A DNA stretch of 44,074 nucleotides from Syntrophobacter sp. DG_60 (GTDB lineage: Bacteria > Desulfobacterota > Desulfofervidia > Desulfofervidales > DG-60). How positions within the stretch are numbered: position 1 is the first letter of the stretch; each line of letters begins with the position of its first letter. Location of the stretch: assembly GCA_001304365.1 (NCBI GenBank), contig LJNA01000002.1, positions 1 to 44,074 on the forward strand, in the 5' to 3' direction. Positions 1-7,478 of the stretch are shown one piece after another. The notes beneath the pieces were generated by a model. That model searched no databases. It was not told where the DNA came from and saw nothing but the letters and a program-made list of their open reading frames with translations. The translations under genes were made by a program, and so were the position numbers.

Positions 1-531
1 GCATGCTATTTTGAAGCTACCAATGGCAATGAGAGATTTTTGATAAAAAGGTGGCGCAGCAAGATCGATGCCCCCTTTGCTTATAAAATTATAAGGGGAA
101 GGATAAAGATAAAGAATGTAAAGGTACAAGTGCAAGCTAAGGCTATAAAAAAACAGATCCGAATAGAAAAAAATTTTTGTATTTCTGGGGAAAAGCTGGA
201 TAATTTTATCAAGGCCATCCAAGAGGAGGCTCAGAAGTTAAATCCTGAAAAACTTGAGGTTATTGCCGAAGGGGACACCCCTTTAGTTTCCTACTGTAGA
301 TTAGATAACAATTGTGTGGAGCGGATTTTAACAAGATGCATGGACAAATTTAACCAACAAGAATTTAAGTTACTAAGAGATTTCATCCTTCGACATAACC
401 AGTATAATGACGTAATGACCCTAGTGATGAAAAAAAGATTCTCTATAAAATCTTCGAGTCAAGCATATAAACAAAAGAATCAGCCCGCCATATTGATTAG
501 AAAGAAGAACATTATTTTATCTAGAGATTGA
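1..531 (+). CDS. Hypothetical protein, 5' end outside the window
   Basis: The frame is open from base 1 to a stop at 529-531, so the gene begins to the left of the window. A TTG at 40 is only an internal possible start. The visible 176 residues are rich in lysine and isoleucine, with no membrane segment and no motif I recognise. The segment NNCVERILTRCMDKF near the middle is predicted helical. It converges on uvrC with an 11-base overlap of the two 3' ends. The frame is convincing because it is long, open and protein-like, but I cannot assign a function. Confidence 0.5.
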   Translation, partial: ACYFEATNGNERFLIKRWRSKIDAPFAYKIIRGRIKIKNVKVQVQAKAIKKQIRIEKNFCISGEKLDNFIKAIQEEAQKLNPEKLEVIAEGDTPLVSYCRLDNNCVERILTRCMDKFNQQEFKLLRDFILRHNQYNDVMTLVMKKRFSIKSSSQAYKQKNQPAILIRKKNIILSRD

Positions 532-2317
532 GGAAAACTAATTTCTCTTTTAGCCTTTTAGCCACATCTTTGGGCAAACCTATATCTTTTAAGCTTTTTA
601 CATCTGCCCTTTTTATCTCTTCTAAAGAATTAAAATGCCTCCAGAGAAGTGCCTTCCTCTTAGGGCCTAAGCCCGCTATATTGTCTAATAGGGATGAAAC
701 TATAGCCTTCCTATGTAAGCGTTTATAATAGGTAATGGCAAATCTATGGGCCTCATCGCGGATGTGCTTAAGAAGGATTAATGTTTTGGCATGGCCATTT
801 AAAGCTAAAGGCTGTTTACGATTTTTTAGATAAATTTTATCTTCTTCACCTTCCCTTCCCTTTGCTATGGCAATAACCTCAATATCCTTTAGGCCTTGTT
901 CAGCTAAGATCTTTTGTGCTATAGCAAGTTGCCCCTTTCCACCATCAATCATAACTAGGTCTGGCAATACCTCAGTATGGGAAAACCTGCGTTTTAGCAC
1001 CTCCTCCATCATTCTATAGTCGTCTGGATGGCCTGAATACTCTAGTCTAAAATGGCGGTATTCGTCTTTATCTGAAAGGCTATTAGTAAATACTACCATA
1101 GAGGCCACTGCATACTGCCCCTTTATATTGGAGACGTCAAAGCACTCTATCCTCTTTGGAATCCTGGATAAAAAGAGCTCCCTTTTTAAGACTTCCAAGA
1201 CATTGCTCTCCTTTAGCCTTGTTTCAACGCGCAATCTTGCATTATCCATAGCCATTTTTAAAAGCCTTAGCCTATCACCCCTTTTAGGACATAAAATGTT
1301 TACTTTATAATCTGCTTTCTCAGAAAGCCACTCCTCCAATACCCCTTTTTCTTCTAAAGGAAATGGAATAATTACCTCTTTTGGTATCATATCCTGCCTG
1401 AAATAGAATTGCTTAAAGAATTGAGAAAATGCCTCTTCCTTATCGCATCTTCTAAGGCTCAATGTATATTCTAGCTCTCCAATCAAAAGGCCATGCCTTA
1501 TAAGCAGTATCACTACTTGCAGCCTCTTTTCTGAGGGGGTAGGAAAGTGGCCAAATACATCCCTATCACCAAAGTCACTAGAGACCATGCTCTGTCTCTC
1601 TAATGTGTACTTTACAGCCTTAATACGGTCACGATAGAAGGCCGCTTGTTCAAATTCCAATGCATCTGCTGCCCCTTTCATCTCCTTCTCTAAGTTTTCT
1701 AAAATTTCCTTTCTCTTTCCCTTTAGAAAAAGAGATGCCTGTTTTGCCAACCTTAAATACCTTTCTTCATTTACATAACCTATACAAGGGGCCAGACAGC
1801 GACCAATTTGGTAATTGAGACAAGGCCTTGTGCGGTTTTTAAATTCATGATCACTGCACTTACGCAATGGGAAAAGCCTATCCATGGCCCTCAGCGTTTC
1901 CCTTACTGCCTTAGAGGATGTAAATGGGCCAAAATAGGTAGCTCCATCCCTCTTCATCCTCCTTACAATGGTAATCCTGGGCCACCTCTGCTTTAAATCC
2001 AGCCTAAGATAAGGATAATTTTTATCGTCCCTTAAAACTACATTATAACGGGGGCAATAGCTTTTGATGAGATTGCACTCTAAAATCAATGCCTCTTTTT
2101 CTGAGGCAGTTACTAAATAGTTAACCTTATCTATATTTTTAAGCAGTGTTCTTGTCTTTGCAGAAGGGGGCTTTTGAAAATAGGTGTTTACACGCTTATA
2201 GAGGTCTTTTGCCTTGCCTATATAGATAATGTCCCCATCTTTATCCTTCATCAAATAGACACCAGGCTGGTGAGGAAGGCTATTTATGGGATCAGATCTT
2301 GATTTTTGAGTTTCCAT
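521..2317 (-). CDS. uvrC: Excinuclease ABC subunit C
   Basis: This is the nucleotide excision repair nuclease that cuts both sides of a lesion in the UvrB-DNA complex. The 598 residues are the usual length. An N-terminal GIY-YIG nuclease domain (about 14-92) has GVYLMKDKDG and IIYIGKAKDL. A UVR motif (about 205-240, LEFEQAAFYRDRIKAV) contacts UvrB. The RNase H-like second nuclease follows, with ECFDVSNIKG, VMIDGGKGQL and RDEAHRFA. A C-terminal helix-hairpin-helix contains NIAGLGPKRKALL. The start has AAGGAAG just upstream. It is last in a minus-strand run, 17 bases after the 106-residue gene, and overlaps the convergent partial gene by 11 bases. Confidence 0.97.
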   Translation of the reverse strand: METQKSRSDPINSLPHQPGVYLMKDKDGDIIYIGKAKDLYKRVNTYFQKPPSAKTRTLLKNIDKVNYLVTASEKEALILECNLIKSYCPRYNVVLRDDKNYPYLRLDLKQRWPRITIVRRMKRDGATYFGPFTSSKAVRETLRAMDRLFPLRKCSDHEFKNRTRPCLNYQIGRCLAPCIGYVNEERYLRLAKQASLFLKGKRKEILENLEKEMKGAADALEFEQAAFYRDRIKAVKYTLERQSMVSSDFGDRDVFGHFPTPSEKRLQVVILLIRHGLLIGELEYTLSLRRCDKEEAFSQFFKQFYFRQDMIPKEVIIPFPLEEKGVLEEWLSEKADYKVNILCPKRGDRLRLLKMAMDNARLRVETRLKESNVLEVLKRELFLSRIPKRIECFDVSNIKGQYAVASMVVFTNSLSDKDEYRHFRLEYSGHPDDYRMMEEVLKRRFSHTEVLPDLVMIDGGKGQLAIAQKILAEQGLKDIEVIAIAKGREGEEDKIYLKNRKQPLALNGHAKTLILLKHIRDEAHRFAITYYKRLHRKAIVSSLLDNIAGLGPKRKALLWRHFNSLEEIKRADVKSLKDIGLPKDVAKRLKEKLVFLNL

Positions 2318-2334
2318 TCTTCCTTTATTTTAAT

Positions 2335-2655
2335 TTAGCTAATGGTAAATTTTTCTATAATCCCAGCCAATGTCTCTAATCGCCTTTGAGATAAATAATA
2401 TCTTCCTACCTTTTGAGGTGTAGCACCATAGTCTTCTATTATTACCTGTTTCTTTAATTCCTCTAATGCCTCTTTCCCTTTTTCATTTAATTCCAATTGC
2501 CACTCTAGTAGAACATTTTTTACCGGACGCAGCTCTTGCTGCTCGCCATAAGATAGGGCATCAATTTCTATATCTTTAGGCAAGTCATCAAGTTCACGCA
2601 ATATAATCAGAAAATTTTTTTCATCTACTATGATGTATGCATCGTTAAATTTCAT
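2335..2655 (-). CDS. Hypothetical protein, 106 aa
   Basis: A small soluble acidic protein that I do not recognise. The N-terminal part looks like alternating strands (DAYIIVDEKNFLIILREL), followed by a helix-rich C-terminal half (LNEKGKEALEELKKQVII) and a YYLSQRRLETLAGI segment. A perfect AGGAGG lies 6 bases before the ATG and overlaps the end of the preceding small frame, which supports translation. It is 17 bases upstream of uvrC, so the two are probably co-transcribed. No evidence links it to DNA repair beyond position. Confidence 0.75.
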   Translation of the reverse strand: MKFNDAYIIVDEKNFLIILRELDDLPKDIEIDALSYGEQQELRPVKNVLLEWQLELNEKGKEALEELKKQVIIEDYGATPQKVGRYYLSQRRLETLAGIIEKFTIS

Positions 2656-2664
2656 CTTGCCCTC

Positions 2665-2949
2665 CTAAAAGCAATTTTTTATATGAAAAAGATCCTTGTA
2701 AAAATCATTCTCTCGAAAAACAATATATTTTACCATAGTCATATAGGTTTGGTAATCACCCCATTTAACTGCTTTATAAGCTATAAAACTTATATGAAAA
2801 ACAACTATCTGTAAACAGCCTTTAGAGACTTCTGAAGAAACCTCTATGCCATGAAAGAATAGTGTACCAAGTGCTTCCCAAGCTTCCTTTTTCACTTTGA
2901 GGGGTAAACCCGTCAAACTCCCCAAAAATAGAGGGGCATAGCCCGTCAC
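2665..2949 (-). CDS. Hypothetical small protein, uncertain start
   Basis: A 94-codon frame starting with GTG. Its first codons fall at the edge of the GC-rich hairpin repeat block, so the true N-terminus could be further in or missing. The body (for example VVFHISFIAYKAVKWGDYQ) looks protein-like with aromatic residues, but I recognise no family. It ends 9 bases before the next gene, whose Shine-Dalgarno site sits in the gap. It could be a 5'-truncated remnant joined to repeat sequence rather than a complete gene. Confidence 0.4.
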   Translation of the reverse strand: MTGYAPLFLGSLTGLPLKVKKEAWEALGTLFFHGIEVSSEVSKGCLQIVVFHISFIAYKAVKWGDYQTYMTMVKYIVFRENDFYKDLFHIKNCF

Positions 2950-3083
2950 TCTGGGAGCACAAGCCCCCAGACCCCCAATAAGGAAAATGCCTTTTTCGGG
3001 GGTTTCAGGGGGACGCAGACCCCCTGAAGAGAGACGACTAAAGTCGTCCTTATTTGGGGTTTCAAAGGGGTGTAGTCCCTTTG
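2950..3083. repeat. Cluster of GC-rich hairpin repeats
   Basis: Four inverted repeats are packed together. TCTGGG/CCCAGA occupies 2950-2971. TTCAGGGGG/CCCCCTGAA (9-base perfect arms) occupies 3004-3028. GACGAC-TAAA-GTCGTC occupies 3033-3048. CAAAGGG/CCCTTTG occupies 3063-3083. The second and fourth are copies of one unit: each is preceded by GGGGTTTCA (to 3007 and from 3056). The first looks like the same unit in the opposite direction. The block is far richer in G+C than its surroundings and lies between divergent genes. It resembles REP or MITE-like intergenic repeat families; I cannot tell which. Confidence 0.75.
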
Positions 3084-3130
3084 TGTATTGACATTTTTCC
3101 CAATATATGCCAATCCAATAATAAATAATA

Positions 3131-3685
3131 ATGGGTAATGCCTTAATTTCTGTAAGTGATAAGAGAAATTTATTAGAACTGTGCCGGGCTTTAAACCAAC
3201 ATGGTTTTTCTATTTATGCTACCCCAGGTACCTCTAAAGGTCAGGTAATTCGAGCAAAAAAATCTTTATGGGAAGAGCAGTGGCATCAGGAATTTGTCAG
3301 CATAGGGGTAAAGGAAGTGGTCTATGGCTTTTGCGTAGGTCTTAAGAATAAGTCTGACTTCATAAAAAATTGCCTGTATTATTGTTTGACCAGTGGGGAG
3401 ACCTTCGGATTTAAAAAGATCAACAGAAACATTGATAAAAATATAGATGTTTTGATAATAGTACCTGAAATACCTCATGATATAGGTGGATTTAATCTCA
3501 TATATTTTGGGTTGAAAAATGATTCTGTAGTAGTAACAGACCCCAGTGACTATGCACTTTTGATAGATGCTTTAGAGCATGAGTATTTATTTGAGAAAAC
3601 AAAAAAAGAACTAGTAGATAGAAGTGTGCATCGTTTTGATTCCTGGATGAAACAAGTAACGGAGGAAATAGGCAAAATACTTTAA
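3131..3685 (+). CDS. Divergent stand-alone PurH N-terminal (MGS-fold) domain protein
   Basis: The 184 residues resemble only the N-terminal IMP-cyclohydrolase domain of PurH, which closes the last ring in purine synthesis. The start has the family signature LISVSDKRNLLELCRAL followed by YATPGTSKG. The far end has PHDIGGFNLIYFGLKN and VVVTDPSDYALLIDALE, matching the PurH block around DIGGPTLLRAAAKNH and the following VVVDPADY block. The intervening DGRVKTLHPKIHGG-type active-site block is not recognisable, and the AICAR transformylase domain is absent. The fold is therefore likely but cyclohydrolase activity is doubtful. A TTGACA at 3088-3093 may belong to a promoter, but I see no good -10. 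It is transcribed away from the uvrC group and converges on the binding-protein gene. Confidence 0.6.
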   Translation: MGNALISVSDKRNLLELCRALNQHGFSIYATPGTSKGQVIRAKKSLWEEQWHQEFVSIGVKEVVYGFCVGLKNKSDFIKNCLYYCLTSGETFGFKKINRNIDKNIDVLIIVPEIPHDIGGFNLIYFGLKNDSVVVTDPSDYALLIDALEHEYLFEKTKKELVDRSVHRFDSWMKQVTEEIGKIL

Positions 3686-3723
3686 CATTCTAACCATACA
3701 AAAGCGAAGAACCTATTTTAAAA

Positions 3724-4875
3724 CTAGCGAACCACAGTAAAATGTCTACTTATTATCTGTATAATATGTAGTTTTTTATCTACATCCCCATTGGGTAAAA
3801 ATGAGGTAATACCTGTAACCCCATGGAAATTTTTTAGCATTAATATGGATTGTATGTCCCATGTTTGTTGGCTCAGTAGATAAACCAGCATTTTACCTAT
3901 ATCATAGGCCTGAGCAGCTAAATATTGGGGTGGCTCATTATATGTTGCCTTAAACTCCTTAACAAACTCTATTACCCAAGGTTCTGTGGCCTTCTCAGTA
4001 AATCCTACTGCAAAATAGGCAGTCTTAAATTGCCCCTTAATCAGTTTAATAAATTGGGGAGTGTACCAAAGATCGGTTCCAAGAAAGACTAAATCCCTTT
4101 TAGCATAGAAGGCAAACTGCGATATAATCAGGGCAGCCCTTAAAGGTTCGTCTGGGATAAATATGGCATCAAAATGAGATTCAATGATAGTCTTTATTTG
4201 GTGTTTAAAATCTTTGGTATCGGGGGAATAAACTATATCTTTAATAATCTTCCCTCCATAACCAAAGACTGTGGTTTTAAAGACCTTAGAGAACCCCTCC
4301 CCATAACTATTTTTTGGATGAAGAATGGCAAAGGAAGAGAAATTTAACTGATTAAATACATAATTAACCAGGTTTTTTACCTGGATTTCTGGTGTTATAA
4401 AATCTCTAAATACAAAATCACCTATATCTGGAATATAAGGCTTAGGGCTAAGTACTACAATAGGAATACCCGAAATCTGTGTCTTGTTACAAACTGCTTC
4501 TACAGCCTCGTCTTGAAGCAGACTAATAATTACCATAACACCTTTTTTCTCTAAGGCTTCAACCCCCATAGTTGCTTGATGAAGATCATTTTGGGTATCC
4601 CAGACAAAAATTTTGTAAGGCAGGGATGGATTATCAAAAATGCCTAAAGCTAACATTAATCCATTTAATATTTGTTGGCCAGAAGATTGTTGTGGCCCAG
4701 AAAGTGGCAGGAGGCAACCAATACCATATACAGGCTTACCTTTTATGCCTGCCCCTAAGGCAAGAGAAGGCAAAATAGATAAGTACAGGTAAGAAGTAAG
4801 AAGTAAGAAGTAAGAACTTATTTTTGATAGTGGTGGCAATGCCAACCCATTCCTCACTTGATTTGTAGGAATCAA
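3724..4875 (-). CDS. Periplasmic ligand-binding protein (Peripla_BP_6/LivJ-like)
   Basis: Predicted exported binding protein of the branched-chain amino acid receptor type, the fold also used by LpoA-like activators of penicillin-binding proteins. After a hydrophobic N-terminus (about 18-42, ending SLALGAG) the mature domain opens with YGIGCLLPLSGPQQSSGQQI, typical of the family. Further family-like blocks are FVWDTQND, SSFAILHPKNSYGEGF and YLAAQAYDIGKML. The TTG start overlaps the grpE stop as TTGA, implying translational coupling. Part of the signal peptide is encoded by a 7-base tandem repeat. No permease or ATPase genes are adjacent, so transport is unproven. The exact start is uncertain, since no in-frame ATG precedes the signal sequence. 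Confidence 0.75.
   Translation of the reverse strand: MIPTNQVRNGLALPPLSKISSYFLLLTSYLYLSILPSLALGAGIKGKPVYGIGCLLPLSGPQQSSGQQILNGLMLALGIFDNPSLPYKIFVWDTQNDLHQATMGVEALEKKGVMVIISLLQDEAVEAVCNKTQISGIPIVVLSPKPYIPDIGDFVFRDFITPEIQVKNLVNYVFNQLNFSSFAILHPKNSYGEGFSKVFKTTVFGYGGKIIKDIVYSPDTKDFKHQIKTIIESHFDAIFIPDEPLRAALIISQFAFYAKRDLVFLGTDLWYTPQFIKLIKGQFKTAYFAVGFTEKATEPWVIEFVKEFKATYNEPPQYLAAQAYDIGKMLVYLLSQQTWDIQSILMLKNFHGVTGITSFLPNGDVDKKLHIIQIISRHFTVVR
4789..4816. repeat. Four perfect copies of a 7-base tandem repeat inside a coding region
   Basis: GTAAGAA occurs four times head to tail (4789-4795, 4796-4802, 4803-4809, 4810-4816). It lies in the part of the binding-protein gene that encodes the hydrophobic signal peptide. 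Because 7 is not a multiple of 3, gain or loss of one unit would shift the frame. See the finding on period-7 repeats. Confidence 0.95.
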
Positions 4876-5396
4876 TGTGTGCTTACTTGAGCCCCTTTGG
4901 CCACTACTACTAAGGCAGGCCTCAATAGTCGATCATGAAGCAAATATCCCTTCTGATATTCCTCTACTATGATGTCTTCCTTTTGCTCACTATCTTCTTT
5001 TACTTCTACAGCTTCATGAATATGGGGGTCAAATTTTTTCCCTATTGCTTCTATAGGTTTAACCCCAAATTTCTTTAAACGATCTTGAAAAAGTTTCAAA
5101 GTAAGTTCTACACCCTCTGATAGTTTATCTAAACCTGTGGAAGATTTAACATGGGCTATGGCCCTTTCTAGGTTATCCAAGATGGGCAAAAGTTCTTTAA
5201 TAAGGGCCTCATTTGCGAATTTGGCATATATCTTCTGCTCCTTCTCTACTTGTTTACGATAATTTTCTAATTCAGCCATGGCCCTTAGCCATAGGTCATA
5301 GTTTTTTTCAGCCTCTTTGCTTTTTTCCTCAAGTTGGGACTTGAGGGCCTCAATATCCTCGTCTTTCTTCTCTTTTTCAACCTTTTCTTCACCCAT
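4872..5396 (-). CDS. grpE: Nucleotide exchange factor GrpE
   Basis: Releases ADP from DnaK during the chaperone cycle. The 174 residues have the standard layout: a charged N-terminus, a long coiled coil (about 12-60, with LWLRAMAELENYRKQVEKE, the GrpE hallmark), then the helical and beta-wing part with LLPILDNLERAI, the FGVKPIEAIGKKFDPHIHEA block and YLLHDRLLRPALVVVAKG. It follows hrcA by 12 bases in the same CIRCE-controlled unit. The gene after it is a periplasmic binding protein, not dnaK, so the chaperone itself must lie elsewhere. Confidence 0.97.
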   Translation of the reverse strand: MGEEKVEKEKKDEDIEALKSQLEEKSKEAEKNYDLWLRAMAELENYRKQVEKEQKIYAKFANEALIKELLPILDNLERAIAHVKSSTGLDKLSEGVELTLKLFQDRLKKFGVKPIEAIGKKFDPHIHEAVEVKEDSEQKEDIIVEEYQKGYLLHDRLLRPALVVVAKGAQVSTH

Positions 5397-5408
5397 AAGT
5401 TCACTCCA

Positions 5409-6446
5409 TTAAACAGTTTTTGTCAAAATATCGCTTACCACTTCTGCAGTATATTCCACTAAGGGAATTACACTAGAATAATTCATACGGATGGATCCAA
5501 TGACGCCCAAAGTCCCTGCTACTACATCCCCCCATGTATAAGGAGAGGCAATAATACTGCAACCCTTTAGACCCTGCTCTTCAATTTCTGAGCCAATGAA
5601 TACTTGTAATCCTCTCTCATTCATTGTTTTATCCAAAAGACGGACAATTATACTTTTTTCTTCGAATGCCTTTAGCAGTAATCTCATTGCTCTAACATCG
5701 GCGAATTCTGGATAGCTCAGGATGTTAATAGTTCCCTCAATATAGAGATCTTTATCTTTATCCATTTGTAACACTTGTTGACTCAACTGGAATATGTCAG
5801 CCCACATCTCATCAAACTTATCCCTATCCTTTTGCATTTCCTTTACTAACTGATGCTTCACTTCGGCCAAAGGTTGATCTGTAAAAGTTGCATTGAGATA
5901 AATGGCAAAGCGATTTAAATCATGTTGGGTGATATCTACATTAAAGGGGATAATCTTATGATATACACTCCCTGTAGAATCGATTAAAATGGTTAAAATG
6001 AGGTTATCTTTTAATTTGACAAACTCAATATATCTTAAAACCATATTAGAAAATCTTGGGACTAAAACAATGCCTGCTTGATGAGAATAAGTAGATAGGA
6101 TTCTTGAGCTTTCTTTTAAGATATCTTCTAGATTATAATTGTCTTTTAACAAACGTTGTTTAATTGTTTCTCTTTGTTCACTCTTTAAGGGTTGACATTC
6201 TAATAAGGTATCTATATAAAAGCGCAGCCCTAATTCTGTTGGTATCCTGCCTGCTGAAGTATGAGGTTGAAAAAGCAACCCCATCTCTTTTAAATCAGCC
6301 ATGATATTTCGGATAGTTGCTGGGCTAAATTTTAAATTATATTGCTTCCGCACAGTGTGTGAACCCACAGGTTCCGCAGTTTGAATGTACAGGTCCACTA
6401 CTGCCCCTAAAATTTTCTTTTCTCGTTCAGACAATTTCCGCTTCAT
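5409..6446 (-). CDS. hrcA: Heat-inducible transcription repressor HrcA
   Basis: Repressor of class I heat-shock genes that binds CIRCE operators and is kept active by GroEL. The 345 residues match the family. An N-terminal winged helix (about 1-75) carries LSEREKKILGAVVDLYIQT, PVGSHTV and FSPATIRNIMADLKEMGLL. It is followed by QPHTSAGRIPTELGLRFYID. The C-terminal region includes GPIT-like blocks such as VAGTLGVIGSIRMNYSSVIP. A CIRCE operator lies immediately upstream, so the gene is autoregulated. It heads a unit with grpE and the binding-protein gene. There is no Shine-Dalgarno sequence, because the operator reaches to within one base of the ATG. Confidence 0.97.
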   Translation of the reverse strand: MKRKLSEREKKILGAVVDLYIQTAEPVGSHTVRKQYNLKFSPATIRNIMADLKEMGLLFQPHTSAGRIPTELGLRFYIDTLLECQPLKSEQRETIKQRLLKDNYNLEDILKESSRILSTYSHQAGIVLVPRFSNMVLRYIEFVKLKDNLILTILIDSTGSVYHKIIPFNVDITQHDLNRFAIYLNATFTDQPLAEVKHQLVKEMQKDRDKFDEMWADIFQLSQQVLQMDKDKDLYIEGTINILSYPEFADVRAMRLLLKAFEEKSIIVRLLDKTMNERGLQVFIGSEIEEQGLKGCSIIASPYTWGDVVAGTLGVIGSIRMNYSSVIPLVEYTAEVVSDILTKTV

Positions 6447-6447
6447 T

Positions 6448-6474
6448 TTAGCACTAGGCTTTATAGAGTGCTAA
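6448..6474 (-). promoter_or_regulatory. CIRCE operator of hrcA
   Basis: On the minus strand the sequence is TTAGCACTC, nine bases, TAGTGCTAA. The consensus is TTAGCACTC-N9-GAGTGCTAA; one base of the right arm departs from it (T for the first G). The right arm ends one base before the hrcA ATG. HrcA binding here would block both transcription and the translation start. Confidence 0.95.
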
Positions 6475-6479
6475 ATAGA

Positions 6480-6508
6480 AAATTAGTAACCTTTGTGGGT
6501 ATTGTCAA
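6480..6508 (-). promoter_or_regulatory. Sigma-70-type promoter of hrcA
   Basis: On the minus strand a perfect -35 TTGACA (6508-6503) is followed by a 17-base spacer and a -10 TAATTT (6485-6480). The expected start of transcription is at or just inside the CIRCE element, giving a leader of only about 25-30 bases, made almost entirely of the operator. Confidence 0.75.
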
Positions 6509-6522
6509 GTATAAAAAAAGAT

Positions 6523-7223
6523 TTACTTTAGCATTTCCTTTAAACAGTTGGCATTATTATACATATCAGAGTTATTAAACATAAAATAACCCACATCTGC
6601 TGCCATCTCTAGAATCTTTTCTAATTCACTATCTGAATAAGAATATTTATAGGTGCGTAAATCACCATGGAGTCTAAAATAGGTAAATCTCCAAAAACAG
6701 GTGGGCCATGCAAAAACGGGTCAACTGCATGGATGAGCCCAGCTTCTTTACAAATGTCTTTAATAATTTCAGGGGCCCAATCCCTTCCACGTGGTTCCCA
6801 GATAAAGATGCCTTTTTCTTTATAGTCTTTAAAAAATGTTAGGAGATTTTTTATACTTTCATCTGTGGGCTTAAAAAAGGCCGGTGTTTGAAACACAAAT
6901 TTTTTGGCATTAACCTCAGCAGCACGTAAAAAGAATACCTCTATTATCTTTTCTGTTACAGGATTTAGTCTAAAGCCACCACAAAATTTCCTTTCTTCTT
7001 CAGTTAAATCAGCTCTACGATAAGTGGGGCTAGTGGGTAGGTGGGTGATATACTGAGGTGCTTTGAGGATAAATTCAAAATCATCTGGGGCCTTGCTTTT
7101 CCAGTTTTTAACCTGTTTTTCATTAAGTGTGCGATAAAAGCTTTGTTGAATCTCTATGACAGAAAACTCTTTAAAATACCTATCCTGTGATATAGGAAAG
7201 CCACAACAACCTATTTTAAACAT
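6523..7223 (-). pseudogene. DUF72 (YecE-like) gene broken by a one-base frameshift
   Basis: The family is a TIM-barrel protein of unknown role. The first 170 or so residues read normally: IGCCGFPISQDRYF, the EIQQSFYRT block, DFEFILKAPQYITH and FIWEPRGRDWAPEII. The frame then runs to a premature stop at 6621. If one base is added in the A-run at 6676-6679 (T-run on the coding strand), reading continues into the expected family ending: FRLHGDLRTYKYSYSD, then LEMAADVGYFMFNNSDMYNN and a stop at 6523-6525. So the gene is full length except for one missing base. It may be a real mutation or an assembly or sequencing error in a homopolymer. It starts directly after a 38-codon frame and ends just before the hrcA promoter. 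Confidence 0.85.
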
Positions 7224-7340
7224 CTATTTCTTTTTCAATTTCTTTTGCTTTGTCATTTTTATTTTATCTTTAGTAGATTTTCTTAACCTTAATCGGCGCT
7301 TATGCTCGCCATACTTTCCAAATCTTCCACCTTTTTTCAT
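7224..7340 (-). CDS. Small highly basic protein, 38 aa
   Basis: A short frame (ATG at 7340-7338, stop TAG at 7226-7224) encodes 38 residues, about half of them lysine or arginine. It begins MKKGGRFGKYGEHKRRLRLR and ends with a lysine-rich tail. The stop is immediately followed by the ATG of the DUF72 gene, which suggests coupling. The ATG overlaps an upstream TGA. Only a weak purine-rich stretch precedes it. The GGRFGKYGEHKRR core looks constrained and nucleic-acid-binding in character, but I cannot name a family. It could also be a chance frame. Confidence 0.45.
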   Translation of the reverse strand: MKKGGRFGKYGEHKRRLRLRKSTKDKIKMTKQKKLKKK

Positions 7341-7478
7341 CACTTTATCTTCTCTATAGCCTTCAATATATCTTTAAAATACAGTCCATACGGCCTTTTT
7401 TCTTTATATCATGAAAACAACATACTGTGAAGCAATGATCTTACCTATACTTCCTTCTAGAGCTAGCTAAGGATATCC

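Noticed and set aside
2665..2949. Treating the 94-codon frame as a firm gene
   Set aside because: Its start lies at a repeat edge and no family is recognisable, so it is listed with low confidence.
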